A DNA stretch of 64,000 bases. It comes from Diadema setosum (taxonomy: Eukaryota > Echinodermata > Echinoidea > Diadematoida > Diadematidae). The position numbers and the translations under genes were made by a program. Each line of letters begins with the position of its first letter. Positions within the stretch are counted from its first letter, which is position 1. This document shows positions 24,931-37,140 of the stretch, in pieces. The notes beneath the pieces were generated by a model that had not been told where the DNA came from, did not search any database, and saw nothing but the letters and a program-made list of their open reading frames with translations. The DNA lies in assembly GCF_964275005.1 (NCBI RefSeq), contig NC_092685.1, forward strand, positions 10,627,654 to 10,691,653, in the 5' to 3' direction.

Positions 24931-25161
24931 CTGCGTGTAATGACCGCAAACTCCGCTACACGTGTTGTTGGCAAAGTGGTAATCCTCCGCCTCGCTGTAC
25001 CAGTTTTCTACCATTCCGTAGTGGTCCCATCCTGTGCCCGAACCGGCCCAGATGTTCTGACCTACCCACGAATACGGTGATATATTTTTGGGATTGCCGT
25101 GACCATACTTGCACCGATCAGCCCACTGTTGGGCCATTTGGGCCAAGCTGCCATCCCACTG
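24931..25161 (-). CDS. Secreted CAP protein, exon 2 (central CAP domain)
   Basis: Lies between acceptor TTTCAG and donor GTAGGC, phase 0 at both ends, 77 residues. It carries WDGSLAQMAQQWADRCKYGH, GQNIW, a Trp/Glu helix (ENWYSEAEDY) and CSGVCGHYTQ. These are the diagnostic CAP/SCP blocks. In the conserved CAP cavity the His of YGHG, the Glu of ENWYSE and the His of HYTQ are present. The usual Glu of GEN is Gln (GQN), as in several other animal CAP proteins. CAP proteins act outside the cell in lipid or sterol binding, reproduction, venom or defence; nothing here says which. Confidence 0.93.
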
Positions 25162-25244
25162 CTGAAACAAAGAAATATATAGTATTTGTTATTATTTAAT
25201 CTGAGCACGTTTCATTCTTGTTGTCCCTTATAAGTTGCAGTTCT

Positions 25245-25415
25245 TCATTCCGAAGGTTCGTTATTCTGCACGTTCATTAATCCGAGAAAAAAAAAACTTT
25301 ATTCCAAAAGTTCGTAAATCCGAAAACGAAAAATGTTCGCAATTTAGATGAATATATAGTACGCACTTTTTTTCCAAGGAACCTTCGAAATAACGAACCT
25401 TTGAAATACAAATTG
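25245..25415. mobile_element. Foldback MITE, family B copy 2 (in CAP intron 1)
   Basis: ATTCCGAAGGTTCGTTATTC on the left is answered by GGAACCTTCGAAATAACGAA on the right, with diverged ATCCGAAAACGAAA between. It lies about 90 bp upstream of CAP exon 2. Confidence 0.7.
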
Positions 25416-25947
25416 TCAGATCAACTAACCTTTTTTGACCTTATGCTCATGTCGTATGGTTTATGTCTCCTTTCAACATCTCAAGACAGTCACTAAATGT
25501 GTGGTCTAACTTTTGTAAAATTCTGTCAAACGCCTAAAGTGCAGTAGATTTTGAGGTCGGTGAGCTATACAAAGAATAATATAGGATGACTTTGACCTAG
25601 GTATCAACGTTAAGATCACACTCACTTCTAAATCTTATTCTACTAAACAAATTCTGAATTTATACGCATTATTATTTCTGAATAGCTACCCCACCGCATG
25701 CATGGGTTCTGACTTTTCTAATAATGTTATCAGTGGTTACTTAACTGTCATCCACCATCCATCAAATCATTTTGATGAATCTCACTGAGTGTCAAAATGT
25801 CCAATTTGTCACCCTTTATTTCGTCGGGTTTTTGTTTTTGTTGTTGTTGTTGTTTTTGTTTTTTGTTAACATTTCACAAAATAACATGTGCTCTTGTCAT
25901 GCCCTTATTATGTTTCAAGTTTTCTAGTTCATTCATATGCATGTACG

Positions 25948-27601
25948 CAGTGGCGTATCTACGGAGGGGGGGGGGGGGGCAAGGGGGGCACGTGCCCCGG
26001 GCGCCACTCCTTGGGGGCGCAAAAAAACGGGGAAAAAACCGAAAAAAAAAAGAAGAAGAAAAAGAAAAAAAAAACGAAGAAGAAGAAAAAAGAAAAAAGA
26101 AAAGAAGAAGAAGAAGAAGAAGAAGAAGAAGAAACTCGCCCGGAAAGGGGGGGGGGGGGAGGGGGGAGGGAGAATGTAGTGGGGGGGGGGGGGCAGAAAA
26201 CCAAATCAAACAAGATAAAAACAAAACATGATGATGACGCAGACAAAATGACAATGTTTATTGTGTTCACACAAGAATTCCATGTTCTGTCAGATGAAAT
26301 ACAAAACTTTTCGGCTCGCTCCCTGCGTTCGGTCGCCAAAATTTATATAAATAAAGAAGGTAAGAACAAAACGTGATGATGACGCGGACAAAATGACAAT
26401 GTCTATTGTGTTCACACATGTCATTTCATATTTAGCAAGCAAAATGTTTCACGGAGCAGCGGCTGCAATTTCTTTCGTTCTGAAGCGATCGCCAATTGGA
26501 TCAAAAGAATGCGCCAACGGTTTTGAACATACGGAAAAAAAAAATCAAAAAAATCAAGCAAGATAAGAACAAAACGTAATGATGACGAGGAAATATGCAA
26601 ATTTCGGCTCACTCGCTCGTACAATTTAGAGTATTTTTTTCAAGTCCACAGTTTGTTGGTATAAATTGTTATCTATAAGGCCGTCACTATTATCTTGATT
26701 AGGATTGTAAGATTAAATAAGCAAAAAATGACAAGAATTCAATGTTTTGTAAGCTGAAATACAAAAATTTTCGGCTCGCTCGCTGCGCTCGCTCGCCAAA
26801 ATTTATCAAAAAAAAAAAAAAAAGAAAAGAAGAAGATAAGAACAAAACGTGACGATGACGCGCACAAAATGACAATGTCTATTGTGTTCACACATGTCAT
26901 TTTATATTAAGCAGGAAAAATGTTACACGGAGCAGCGGCTGCAATTTCATTCGTTCTGAAGCGATCGCCGATTGGATCAAGAGAGGACGCCAACGGTTTC
27001 GAACATATGGGGGGGGGGGGGCAAAAAAAAAACAAATCAAAAAAGATAAGAACAAAACGTAATGATGACGCGGAAATATGCAAATTTCGGCTCACTCGCT
27101 CGTACTAATTTAGAGTACTAGTATTATAAGTCCTCAGTTTGTTGGTATAAATCGTTATCTATAAGGTCGTCACTATATTATCTTGAGTAGAATTGTAAGA
27201 TTTAATACGCAAAAAATGACAAGAATTCCATGTTTTGTAAGCTGAAATACAAAAAATTTTCGGCTCGCTCGCTGCGCTTGCTCGCCAAAGGCCGTCATTA
27301 TATCTTGATTGGAATTATAAGATTTGATTAGCAAAAAAATGACAAAAATTCCATGTTTTGTAAACTGAACTACCAAAATTTTCGGCTCGCTCGCTGCGCT
27401 CGCTCGCCAAAATTTATCAAAATTCATTACATTTAAATCACCCTCAAAAGACCCCTTTAAAGTGCTTGAAAAAGCATAATATCATGTGGACTTGGTTTAC
27501 AGTCCCTACCGGGATGGTGTTGGGGATGAACACTTTTTCAGAAATTAGGGGCGCAATTTTCGCGCTTGCCCCGGGCGCCGTTTTCCCTAGATACGCCACT
27601 G
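25948..27601. mobile_element. Nonautonomous hAT element with intact target duplication
   Basis: The left end reads CAGTGGCGTATCTACGG and the right end reads GGGCGCCGTTTTCCC, then TAGATACGCCACTG. CATGTACG is duplicated exactly on both sides (25940-25947 and 27602-27609). CAGTG-type ends with an 8-bp duplication are the hAT signature. The interior has purine/G homopolymers (25970-26200) and repeated cores: TGTCTATTGTGTTCACACAT, GCAGCGGCTGCAATTTC, and TTTTCGGCTCGCTCGCTGCG three to four times. There is no transposase, only low-complexity frames. It lies in CAP intron 1. Confidence 0.9.
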
Positions 27602-27609
27602 CATGTACG

Positions 27610-28109
27610 GTCACTGGGCTTGTGACTGCGGTACAGGTGACTCCATGTCTGAGGAAAGTGGTTTCCTCCTCAATACGGGCGCTGCTTGCAACTAGATATC
27701 CGGCGGATCCAGTCATTCTCTCTGTAATTCTTTTGGGGGAAATGCAGCATTCATCATCTCCTGAATGACGCCATGCCTGACATGTAGATTTTCCTGTACT
27801 TTTCCCCCACAACCCCGGCCCACAACTAAATGACTGATGTGTACTGACATAGGGATTTCATTCAGAAGGTCAAGTACTGAGTACACTGTTTGTCAACGAG
27901 GAGTGCAAGGTCGTCGATGTTCCTCCTGATTACCTCCCACCCCCCCCCCCCCGCCCTCCTTCCCCTTCCGTTTGGTGGCGATCTCCACGCAGTGATTCTG
28001 CCATTGCTGCTTCGCACGCTTTTCATCGTATGCGTTTCCTGCCTTCGTTCAACGGCTCTCTCATGAATGGCTTCAAATCCTCAACCAAACGAGAATGAAA
28101 CCCAAATAA
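27610..28109. other. CAP intron 1, unassigned segment
   Basis: No exon or transposon terminus was seen. There is a C-rich run at about 27938-27952. Confidence 0.5.
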
Positions 28110-28600
28110 TATGCTAGTATGTGGATTGTGTGAATGCAGCATGTATTAGTAGAACACATCAGTGAAATGTGTGGACATTGTGCAGTCCGTTAAAAAGTTA
28201 TTAATTTTTAGATGTTTGATGCCGCCATTGCTGAATGAGAAGTACAATATTTCGACGTATTGACAACACTAATATAAAAACATTACAGGGAGTGCAACAT
28301 ATCTTCATTTTTCTAGCACATAGAAAAAACACTCGACCTACTTTTACAAAACGGGGAATTTTTTATATTATCCTTAATATTATGTCAGCATCAACAGGAG
28401 GGGATGTGTACCTTTCACACACATTCAAATTTTGTGGAATTCTCTTGTATTTTTTCTTGATATCGCTGTCCATGACGTCACGAACTGTAGTATTCTCATC
28501 CCTTCGGCACCCAACCTTGTAAAATTTATAACTTCTGAATGGATCAATTTTCAGTGATTTTATGTTCTGCTGATATTGTTGCATTATTGCCCCTATTAAG
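28110..28600. mobile_element. Decayed foldback MITE (family D, oldest copy)
   Basis: Carries degraded forms of the family found at 53752-54315: GTGGATTGTGTGAATGCAGC, AGTAGAACACATCAGTGAAA and CAGTCCGTTAAAAAGTTA on the left. Complementary GTAAAATTTATAACTTCTGA and GCTGATATTGTTGCATTA lie on the right. The terminal bases are gone. Confidence 0.65.
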
Positions 28601-29088
28601 GTGGACATTTGAACCCTGGAGTTTCGCGTTCTCTTCAAATGTAAGCGAGTTCGGAGTGATCCCATGCACATATGGGTACAAATGGCATTTCTTTTCTTCT
28701 TCTTTTTCCTCAGTTGGTTAGGCACCTCACTCATTTACAAAGCGACAGGATGTATTGGCTCCCGACGTAACAATTATGGAATTCTTCACTTATGTTCAAA
28801 CAAAGGATGAACTTGTCTAGACCAGGTGACAAGAAGGACTAGTCATTTAACACTTGGTAAAGTATCCATTTCATTGGTCTGCATTGAATGCATTATCGAT
28901 CCTTTTCTATTGACATTGCCAAATACCACTTTTGCCGTCAGATGGATGTGCTGGCAAGCACAATTTATGAGGACTACTTAATAATCATCACATCACAGAT
29001 GCGTATCCTGGTGAATTTAAAAACGAACATGGCCAGAACATGCTCAGCAGAATCCCGAAATGGCTGATTCGTGGGCTTATCTGTTATA

Positions 29089-31606
29089 GGGCCATTCTCA
29101 GATTAAGTGTTCAATTCCATGTGAGTAAAACCGAAAAATCAACCACAAAGTAATACATTCAAAGATGTGTTTTCGGAAACTTCAAAACCGGTCAAATACG
29201 AAACAAAAAGTGGAACATTCTAAATGATAGCCATTCATTGAGTAAAAATGAATTGAATTAGAGCATCATATATGATTTTTGATCACCAATCAGATACGTT
29301 ACCGTAAATTTACATGTTGTAATGGACTCCTAACTCTGAATTAAATTTATTGTTTTGATCCAATTTCTGTTCAGGAAAAGACATCTGTCCCCCTAAAGAT
29401 ATTGGGGTTTTTCAAGAGGTAAAGATGTTGTCATCCCTTGCTAATTGGTAGAAATTATTTCTGTGTGGTAGGTTGAAATATGCTTTTTGCTGAAATGAAA
29501 TATAACCTTAAGATTCACTTTGTATTTTTAGCAAATTTCGCTTACAAATAAAGTTTCGAATCCCACAAATCATGCAAAGGGAACGATCCGATCTGGAATT
29601 TCCACAGGAAGCAAATATGAATTGCTTTCCTGGGGAAATAAGTATTGAAAAACATCGAATCACCTTTGGTAACGTATCTGGTAAAATATAAGTAATAATT
29701 TTAGTTGTGTATGAATTAATAAATATCACCTGTTTAATTATTTACCTCATGAATTGATGTAAAACTGAATGATGTAAGCCCAAATTAACCATTTTAAACA
29801 TTGTACGTAATATTTAAATTATGAAATATAGTGGAAAAGAGCCCTAAATGTGAAAGCTGAGTTCTTCATTCACAGAATATTCTCATCTTACGTCTGAATG
29901 TATTTATCCATCTGACTATAAATATTCATTAAGTTTTGATGGATAATGCAAACAAGGTTTAAAAAATATATTTTTGCAGGCACTTAGAAGGAAGTAGGTA
30001 CAGTCTCTATGAACTCGATAAGCTAAACAGTTGTTTGACCTATGGTAACGTATTTGGCTCATCCCTTTTAATGAAAATGAATAAATAATTGTTCAACTAT
30101 TCAATGAATCTTGAGTAGTTCTTCATATTTTGAAAAACACTAGAATAAATATGCAACAGAACACTGAAACTTTTCTCGGAAGCGTTTCATAAACTAATTT
30201 TTACTCTTTCAAAGTTTGGTAACGTATCTGGCGTACCGCAAATGAATCTGTCGGTGAAGTTACAGAGCAATTTCTACTGAATATTCTTCATTTGAACATA
30301 ACTTTGATTTTTTATGGAAGCGTCATTCTATGCAGAATTGTTTTATGAACACTTTGTTTTACATAACATTATTTGTCACCGTGGGTGCCCTGAATTATAC
30401 GTAACGTATCTGCTAAATCTGAAAAGCAAAAAACTGATATGCTGAATCTTAGCTTCGTCTTGTAAAATAAACGTTGAAAGTTGTTGCATAGAATATGAAA
30501 GTGGCTGGGTTTTATAGAATAGAACTTTGGAGTTTATGAGCACACAACGATTTGTTTGTAAAAACATTTACAATTTCTTTTCAGCATCTTGATTATGTGG
30601 TAACGTATCTGTCGGAAAACTTGGCATTAAGTTGTGAGACACTGACGCACAAGGAAAAATCATAAGGAAGTGTTGCTCTTTTTCACCTCTCTGTCCTTTT
30701 GGTGTAAGAATATAATCCTGAGGTCCAACAAAACGAAGCATGTAATGTGTAGGGATGAATTTTGACCAGATTTGATCCCCAGAAAGCACAAGACCAATGA
30801 GCAAAATTCGGTCACGTATCTGGGGTAACGTATCTGTGGTAACGTATATGGTCGATCATATTATTATGAGAGCGATATCTACCAAATATTTCTCACTTGT
30901 ACTAAACTTTAATGTTGAATCGATGCGTCATTCCGAGGAGTAATGTATAATATACAATTTGTCTGACATTGCATTATCTGTCGCAGTGGGTGGCGTGAAA
31001 AGTATGTAACGTATCTGTCCAAATAAAAGTGTAGAAAACCGATATTTCAAACATTGTACTGTATTCTCAATAAAGAGCTGTTGCACAAAAAATCTAAGTA
31101 CTTGTAGTGTATGAAGTATATCCTCAGGGTTTCATATACACAGGGTCATTGCATAGTCTTGTTATTTTCGCAATGCTGTAACACTAAAGAAACTGGTAAC
31201 GTATCTGGCGGTGAATTTGGCGACAGGTTTCAAAAGGCTATAAAAAAAGAAGTCAATATAAATTTTGGAACTTTTTGAGTATTGTGATTAGCACATATGA
31301 TATGCTCATCGTCCATGAAAATGATATTTGGAAAGTATGTTTGTGGACGGAGAGGAGCAATAAAACGTAATTCTGAAATAGCCGGCGACACTGCGTTTTG
31401 GGGGTCTTAACGAAGTTTAACAGCAAAATTTTATACAAAAAGGCAGACAACCGCATTTGATTGTGTTTATTTTTAACAAATAAAGTCCTCGTGATATATT
31501 GTAAACATTTAAATAGTATATGATAGGTTTCAGGGAACCGCAAACTGTCATGGAATGTCGGCGACACCAAAATTCCGTATTTGAACGCTTTTACTGAGAA
31601 TGGGCC
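29089..31606. mobile_element. 2.5-kb inverted-terminus element with phased GGTAACGTATCTG repeats
   Basis: Starts GGGCCATTCTCAG (29089-29101) and ends CTGAGAATGGGCC (31594-31606), inverted with one mismatch and flanked by TATA on both sides. The word GTAACGTATCTG or a one-base variant recurs at 29668, 30044, 30218, 30401, 30599, 30810, 30824, 30838, 31006 and 31195, mostly 175 to 200 bp apart or twice that. The complement is at 29291. Sequences around 30300-30450 and 30905-31050 align with each other, giving a higher-order period of about 600 bp. There is no open frame above about 105 codons, so it is nonautonomous. The superfamily is unknown; GGGCC ends recall PIF/Harbinger. Confidence 0.75.
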
Positions 31607-32633
31607 TATAATCAGTCACTAAGGTCTTGTATGTTGTGAATCGGATAATGATTGGGTTTGGAGTATTTCCTTTTGAATGGTCCTTGGGGTGATAGTGCTT
31701 CGGGCTTTGCATGTTGTTCTCATTTAGGAGTGCATTCAGTTCTTGGCTCAGTTAGCACCAATGTTTCGGGCTATGTCCTTCTCAATCAAGAGTACATTCA
31801 GACGCTTATTAGCCAAGTCAAAAATGACGTCAAGTGTTTCTGACGGATTACCTGACACACCACAGAATAACAGGCGCGCGCTCCTGCTGTCCAGGCTGCT
31901 GTTCTTCAATGCTTGTTTGAATGTTAAACATTCCCCTCCCCCCCCCCCCCCCCCTCCTCCCCCCATCTCATCAATGTTTTCTGTCAGGAGTTCTTGTTCT
32001 CGTCGAATCTAGCTAGATCCAGTGAGACGCCATCATGAAATGGATCTTGTGTAACTTATTGTATCACTGCCTCCACCATCACAGGTTTCATGAAATTATA
32101 TGTACTTACATGTATATATTGTAACACCTCATCTGAAAACATAGTTTCCTTCATTCACGGTTGCAGATAGGACGAATATTGACCTCCTTCGCTTGGTTGA
32201 GCAACTGCGCTGTGGTCCTGCGTATTGTTCGTGATTTTGTCGGAGAAGTTGATTGGAGCCGATAATTCAATTGACCGTTGGTCGTTTTCGATTTGGGGGT
32301 TTTGTAGGAGACAACCCGCTGGTCCCTTTCTCCCTTTATTACTCGAAATGAATTCCAAGGGTCACCGTTGAAATATGTTGAAGTAGATAAATAGCAGTCT
32401 TTGCATTAATTCTGAAGTATATCAGTTCAAATCAGTGTACAATGTATTTTGACTCTTCGGCAATTAACAACTACAACGTTTGGATATAATTGACTTGTCA
32501 GATATTTTATCCGACAAGTTCCTTCATGAAATGCCCCCCAGCCTGGTGCATCACAAACTCGTGTCTTAAATAAACAGAACTCATCATTTTGACCTCCACT
32601 TATTATAGACTCTTGCACATGCATAATAACGGG

Positions 32634-32728
32634 TGCTGTTCGTTATTCCGAAGATTTGTTCATCCGAAAATGAAATTCGGAAAAACGAACCTTCGGAATA
32701 ACGAACCTTCGGAATAACGAGCTGTAAC
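32634..32728. mobile_element. Foldback MITE, family B copy 3
   Basis: A compact palindrome of GTTCGTTATTCCGAAG and ATCCGAAAATGAAATTCGG against ACCTTCGGAATAACGAAC, given twice in a row on the right. It lies in CAP intron 1. Confidence 0.75.
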
Positions 32729-32754
32729 CCATAATAACACGGCCTATGTATGAA

Positions 32755-32764
32755 TGTATGTATG

Positions 32765-32797
<33 letters not shown>

Positions 32798-32817
32798 ATA
32801 ATATAATGTTTGTTTGC

Positions 32818-32853
<36 letters not shown>
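32755..32853. repeat. (TATG)n, (TA)n and (TG)n tracts
   Basis: A cluster of simple repeats in CAP intron 1, ending in about 17 TG units at 32819-32853. Confidence 0.9.
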
Positions 32854-32855
<2 letters not shown>

Positions 32856-33382
32856 TTGCCACTGTCAGCTGTGTCAAACCTAAAGTGTTGTGATGGATCA
32901 CAACCAAATAAAATGATAATTATCATTATAAGCAAGATATACGGGTAAATTCCTTGTGATCAATGGGAGACAGCTACAAGAGCAAAATATTTAACCCCTC
33001 GGTTCCTATATCACTTTGATTCTATATAGTAAGCCCTATATCATACGGAGGATGAATGTTCTGCAAGATGTGTCTGCCAATCCGTTAAAATAAACAATAT
33101 TTTCAATCGGGACAAGAGATAACGGTGCTACAACACCCCCCCCCCTTTCTCTCCTAAATATACTTAAGCACTTTCTTGATACCAGTCTTAATATTATGAC
33201 GTCTAAAATCTCACATTTGTTATGGACGCTGGTCTTCAGGAGACGCAAGATATCTCTTTCAGATCATGAAAGACAAAGATTGCTGGAAAACGTATCCTTA
33301 TAGTCACATTCTCCTGGTATACACGGCCAAATAGTGCCTGTTCCATTATTGTTATGTTTGTTGTATTATGACATATTTCATA

Positions 33383-33812
33383 ATTATGTAGGCATTCTAA
33401 AATAATAGTAACCTTTGTTCATAGTGTGCTTGTATTATCAGAAGCATATTATCAATTTTAATGCAAAATCGGTATCTAAATAAATTTAATATGAATATAT
33501 TTTATTGGTATATTGGTATTGTTGCTGTCTTCATTCCAGTGTTCCACGTCCTACAAGCTTGGCTTTTTAGTGAACATTCTTTTCCGTCGTTACGATGATT
33601 ATGTAGGCATTCTAAAATAATAGTAACCTTTGTTCATAGTGTGCTTGTATTATCAGAAGCATATTATCAATTTTAATGCAAAATCGGTATCTAAATAAAT
33701 TTAATATGAATATATTTTATTGGTATATTGGTATTGTTGCTGTCTTCATTCCAGTGTTCCACGTCCTACAAGCTTGGCTTTTTAGTGAACATTCTTTTCC
33801 GTCGTTACGATG
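33383..33812. repeat. Apparently perfect 215-bp tandem duplication
   Basis: 33383-33597 and 33598-33812 read the same base for base as far as I can check by eye, in direct orientation and directly adjoining. The unit begins ATTATGTAGGCATTC and ends CGTCGTTACGATG. It has no open frame. It is either a very recent duplication or an assembly artefact. Confidence 0.93.
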
Positions 33813-34356
33813 ATTTTTTTTTTTAGTACCATGACAAAGTGTGCATTGTTTCTTTTTTTTTATTGTCATGATATATTCAAATATGTTCGATGAACTGTCC
33901 TTATCAGATGAATGAAAGTCAAATTGGCAACTTGTAAGGGCTTTGAATCATTTTTTTTTTTGTCTTTGATGGAAATAAATAATCTACTGAATTGAATTGA
34001 ATTGAATTGATCTAGGGAGTCTTACCTAACTTGATTGACTGATTGAAACCTCACTTTATAAAACTCTGAGTCTGATCTGAGTAGAGACGCGCGCAGTACC
34101 ATATTCAACCTTGAACCACACAAATCTTTCTTCAGATATTTTCTTGTATATTACATGAATATGCCCGAATATGCAGCTTTAAGACGTTTGAATTTTTATC
34201 GCAAAGCTAAACAAGCGTGTGCTTCGCACGGGGCAATAATCACATCCTTATGAATATTCATAGTGTACATGTGTTCAATATCTAAAATATTTTTTACAAT
34301 ATTTGTTGCAATAATTGATAATCATAATTGTATCAATGTCAGTAAAGGTTTCTTAC

Positions 34357-34881
34357 CAGTTGAACCATGTTGGCGGCCTCTGGATTGACCATGCCCCTGA
34401 ATTCATTATGTGCACTTAAAAACACCATCTTCTCTCCGGGAGAGAGGCGGTTCCCTCTCGGCTCTCCTCTGGGGGGAAGGAGGCTCTCGAGGCCCTTGCA
34501 CCCTTCCCGAGTCTCAAAGTCTCCTCGGGATCTTTCAGTTTGTCTCTCTGCTTCCGGGGTCATACCAAGCATGCTTGTCGGAGGGGCATGAGGTATAGTG
34601 CCGGATAGGTCCATGTTAGCATTGCCCAGTGTGTGCGGTTTGATAGTACAATGTCGACATTGCAGTAATGTGTCAGTAGTGTTGGTCAAGGTCGTGGATG
34701 TCCCGACACTCGCCGTCAACTCGAGAGTACAGTCGTATAGTCCATTATCCGGCTTCCAGGATCGTCTATTTTCTCCAAGACTATGTCTACCCTCATAGCT
34801 GTTTCCTCCCTCAATCTTGCCAACCGTACACGCTATAAAAGCTAAGACCAGGACTAATGATATTCGACGAAAATTTTTCAT
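34357..34881 (-). CDS. Secreted CAP protein, exon 1 (signal peptide, N-terminal extension, start of CAP domain)
   Basis: The ATG at 34881-34879 opens a 175-residue exon ending at donor GTAAGA (34356). Residues 1 to about 20 form a signal peptide (MKNFRRISLVLVLAFIACTV), so the product enters the secretory pathway. An extension of about 125 residues follows, Thr/Ser-rich with three Cys and one clear N-glycosylation site (NTT) near residue 67. The CAP domain then starts at LSPGEKMVFLSAHNEFRGMV, NPEAANMVQL and continues in exon 2 with QWDGSLAQ. With exons 2 to 5 the protein is about 374 residues, longer than a plain CAP protein. An antisense frame here is a shadow. The extension has no domain I recognise. 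Confidence 0.9.
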
Positions 34882-36880
34882 TTTTTAGATAACTTGCTGG
34901 ATGTACCACTTCAAACACGTACGGGAAGTGATTTGTGGCGTTGATGCTACCTCATCGTATAAACAGTTACTGAAAGGGGTCGTTCAAAAGTTTGCCAAGA
35001 CACGGTTAAGATGATAGGAATTATCTCAAAGGTATAAAGGTTACGTAAGAGAATGGTCCATAGTTCTCCTGCGCGTGCTGTTTACCCCGAACATATCCGA
35101 TGAATAGCCAACGGAGCTGTACAATGTAACTATTAAAGCCAGTTTACACCCTGTCTGATATAAAGGACACTGGCGACTGGATAGTCCACAAGGTTAGACC
35201 CTCTTCATTGATGATACTACTGTTGTGCGTATTGATGACCGTAAACCTACGTTGTGTTGTATTGGGATTATAGGTTCACACGCAAAGCCATCACTGGACC
35301 TTGCGATAGTGCCACCATGGTAAGATCTCTAGTGCAATCAAATAGGGGACTGAAATGTTACATTCAAGTGGACTTAATCTATAACATCCTGTAATCTGTG
35401 TACATTATCAACTTGTGAAGTATATAACGAAGGCCTAATCTATAGTATTCCTTTTACACGCGCGGTGATAAATTTATGAATGCAAAAACTAAACAGAAAC
35501 TCGCGAAGCGACCTCAATATGGGTGTACAACTGTACATTGATGGCAGCGTTGTTATTCAACAAGAGTTCTGCAGAAGTCACCGCTGATATAAGGAGGAAG
35601 AAATACTTACGATATGACCTGATTGCAACTCAACAGATTTCTGGTTCTTTGATAGTTGCGGAGTCATTCAAAAGCTCCTGCTTTTGAATGACTTAGCCCT
35701 TGCTAACTTTCTGCGAGTAACGAAATTGGAACATTCTTCTGAGGGAATCCAAGACCTGCTTGCGGACAAAAACAACAACCCCGAAATGGGATCATGGAAC
35801 TTACAACATTGGATCACCGGTGACAGTCAACACATTCATCAAACTCAAGTAAATTGTAGGGATTAGCCAGTATGTGACAAGGGTGTATATGACTGTTTTC
35901 ACGGAGCATGATACGAAGGATGCTAACGTCGAAAAAAAAAATGGTCTAACATTCGTATTTTTAGTTTGCAAAAGATCCCCAAACAGGCGCGGAGGTTCGG
36001 AAGCATCGTCCACTGTTCGTAGGTGTCGTTTTTTAGTTCGGCAGGTATTTAAAAAAAAAGAAGACATTTTCTTTCGAACGGTTTCCGCATTCCGAGTTGT
36101 GATTTGCTCGCGCATTGGATTTCATTATCACTTGATTTCATTCCTTTTCATTTATTTATTTATTTTTTAACAAACTAAAATTGTAGCACACATTTAAACA
36201 TAAAAATAGTAAAAAAAGTTTAAAAACCCGTTTAGAGGATGAATAAAAATGATCAAAATCACAGACTACACTTACAGTGACTCTGGGTATGCTATATTTA
36301 TATTTGAAAATTAAGATACTGTAAAGGGAAACCTGCAGAAAAGCACATGTTTTTCTGGGTGGGTCGTCAGGAAAGAAGTCGGAACACACACACACACACA
36401 CACAAAACACACGTGCGTGCACAAGCCAGCAAACAAAGAGAGAAATTAAGGGGAGAGAAAGGAAGAAAAAAGAAAGAAAAAACATATTTATTTCAATTTA
36501 ACCCAGGACAGTTATCAACTCGCCTTATAGAAGCATTTGGTAAATTTGCGTTGTTCGCATTTAAGTCGCGTGTCCTTCGTGTAGCCTATGTGACTGTCTG
36601 GAGTTAAAAAAAACAACAAAAACCACACTATATAAGTACACGCGACATTCGTACATACGTCGTGAGAACTTCGCACAAACTGCGCAATAATGAACATGCA
36701 TATTAAAAACAAAAACAAAAACAAAACAAAAAAATCCTCCGAATATTTGAGTTTGTCATTCTTAGTGACATTCGCTTCCTTTGAAAATCACTCGCGGCTC
36801 AGTGAAAACGTGCGATACTTAGTATCATTGAGCGTCTCAACGCCCTTGAGTCTCTGAAGTAATACTGTACTAGAGTCGCC
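34882..36880. other. Region upstream of the CAP gene
   Basis: This must hold the CAP promoter and 5' UTR, but I cannot fix a start site. A perfect hairpin, GTCATTCAAAAGC, TCCT loop, GCTTTTGAATGAC, lies at 35663-35692. A (CA)n tract lies at about 36385-36403. No coding sequence was recognised. Confidence 0.4.
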
Positions 36881-37140
36881 ACACAAAACATAATACGCCA
36901 CCTACGGCAAAGGTCCACAGCACCGGAAGTTGCGGTGGCTTCGCCACAGAACTAGAGTTCTGTGGGCTTCGCGTCACCCGGCAACGAACATTCTGTAGAA
37001 GCCCTGTGATGTGAAGAACGAGCCATGTCTTCCTGGAGGGCAAGGTCGCATCTCAAACACGGCACGAACTCGGCACACGTTTCCATAGCAACCCGCTCGG
37101 GGCACGGTCCTGTAATTACTTGCGGCCAGCTTCCCGCGCT
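36880..37140. promoter_or_regulatory. CpG-rich promoter-like patch with ETS and RFX X-box motifs
   Basis: CCGGAAGT (36923-36930) is a consensus ETS site. GTTTCCATAGCAAC (37079-37092) fits the palindromic RFX X-box. A perfect 20-bp palindrome spans 36945-36964 (CACAGAACT, AG, AGTTCTGTG). CpG density is above the surroundings. An ATG in fair context at 37025 opens 82 codons, but they run into a T-tract and show no domain. Promoter identity is inference from motifs. Confidence 0.35.

Noticed and set aside
25797..26376. Several overlapping open frames of 80 to 162 codons
   Set aside because: They are Lys/Arg/Gly or Pro/Ser homopolymers from GAA and G runs inside the hAT element.
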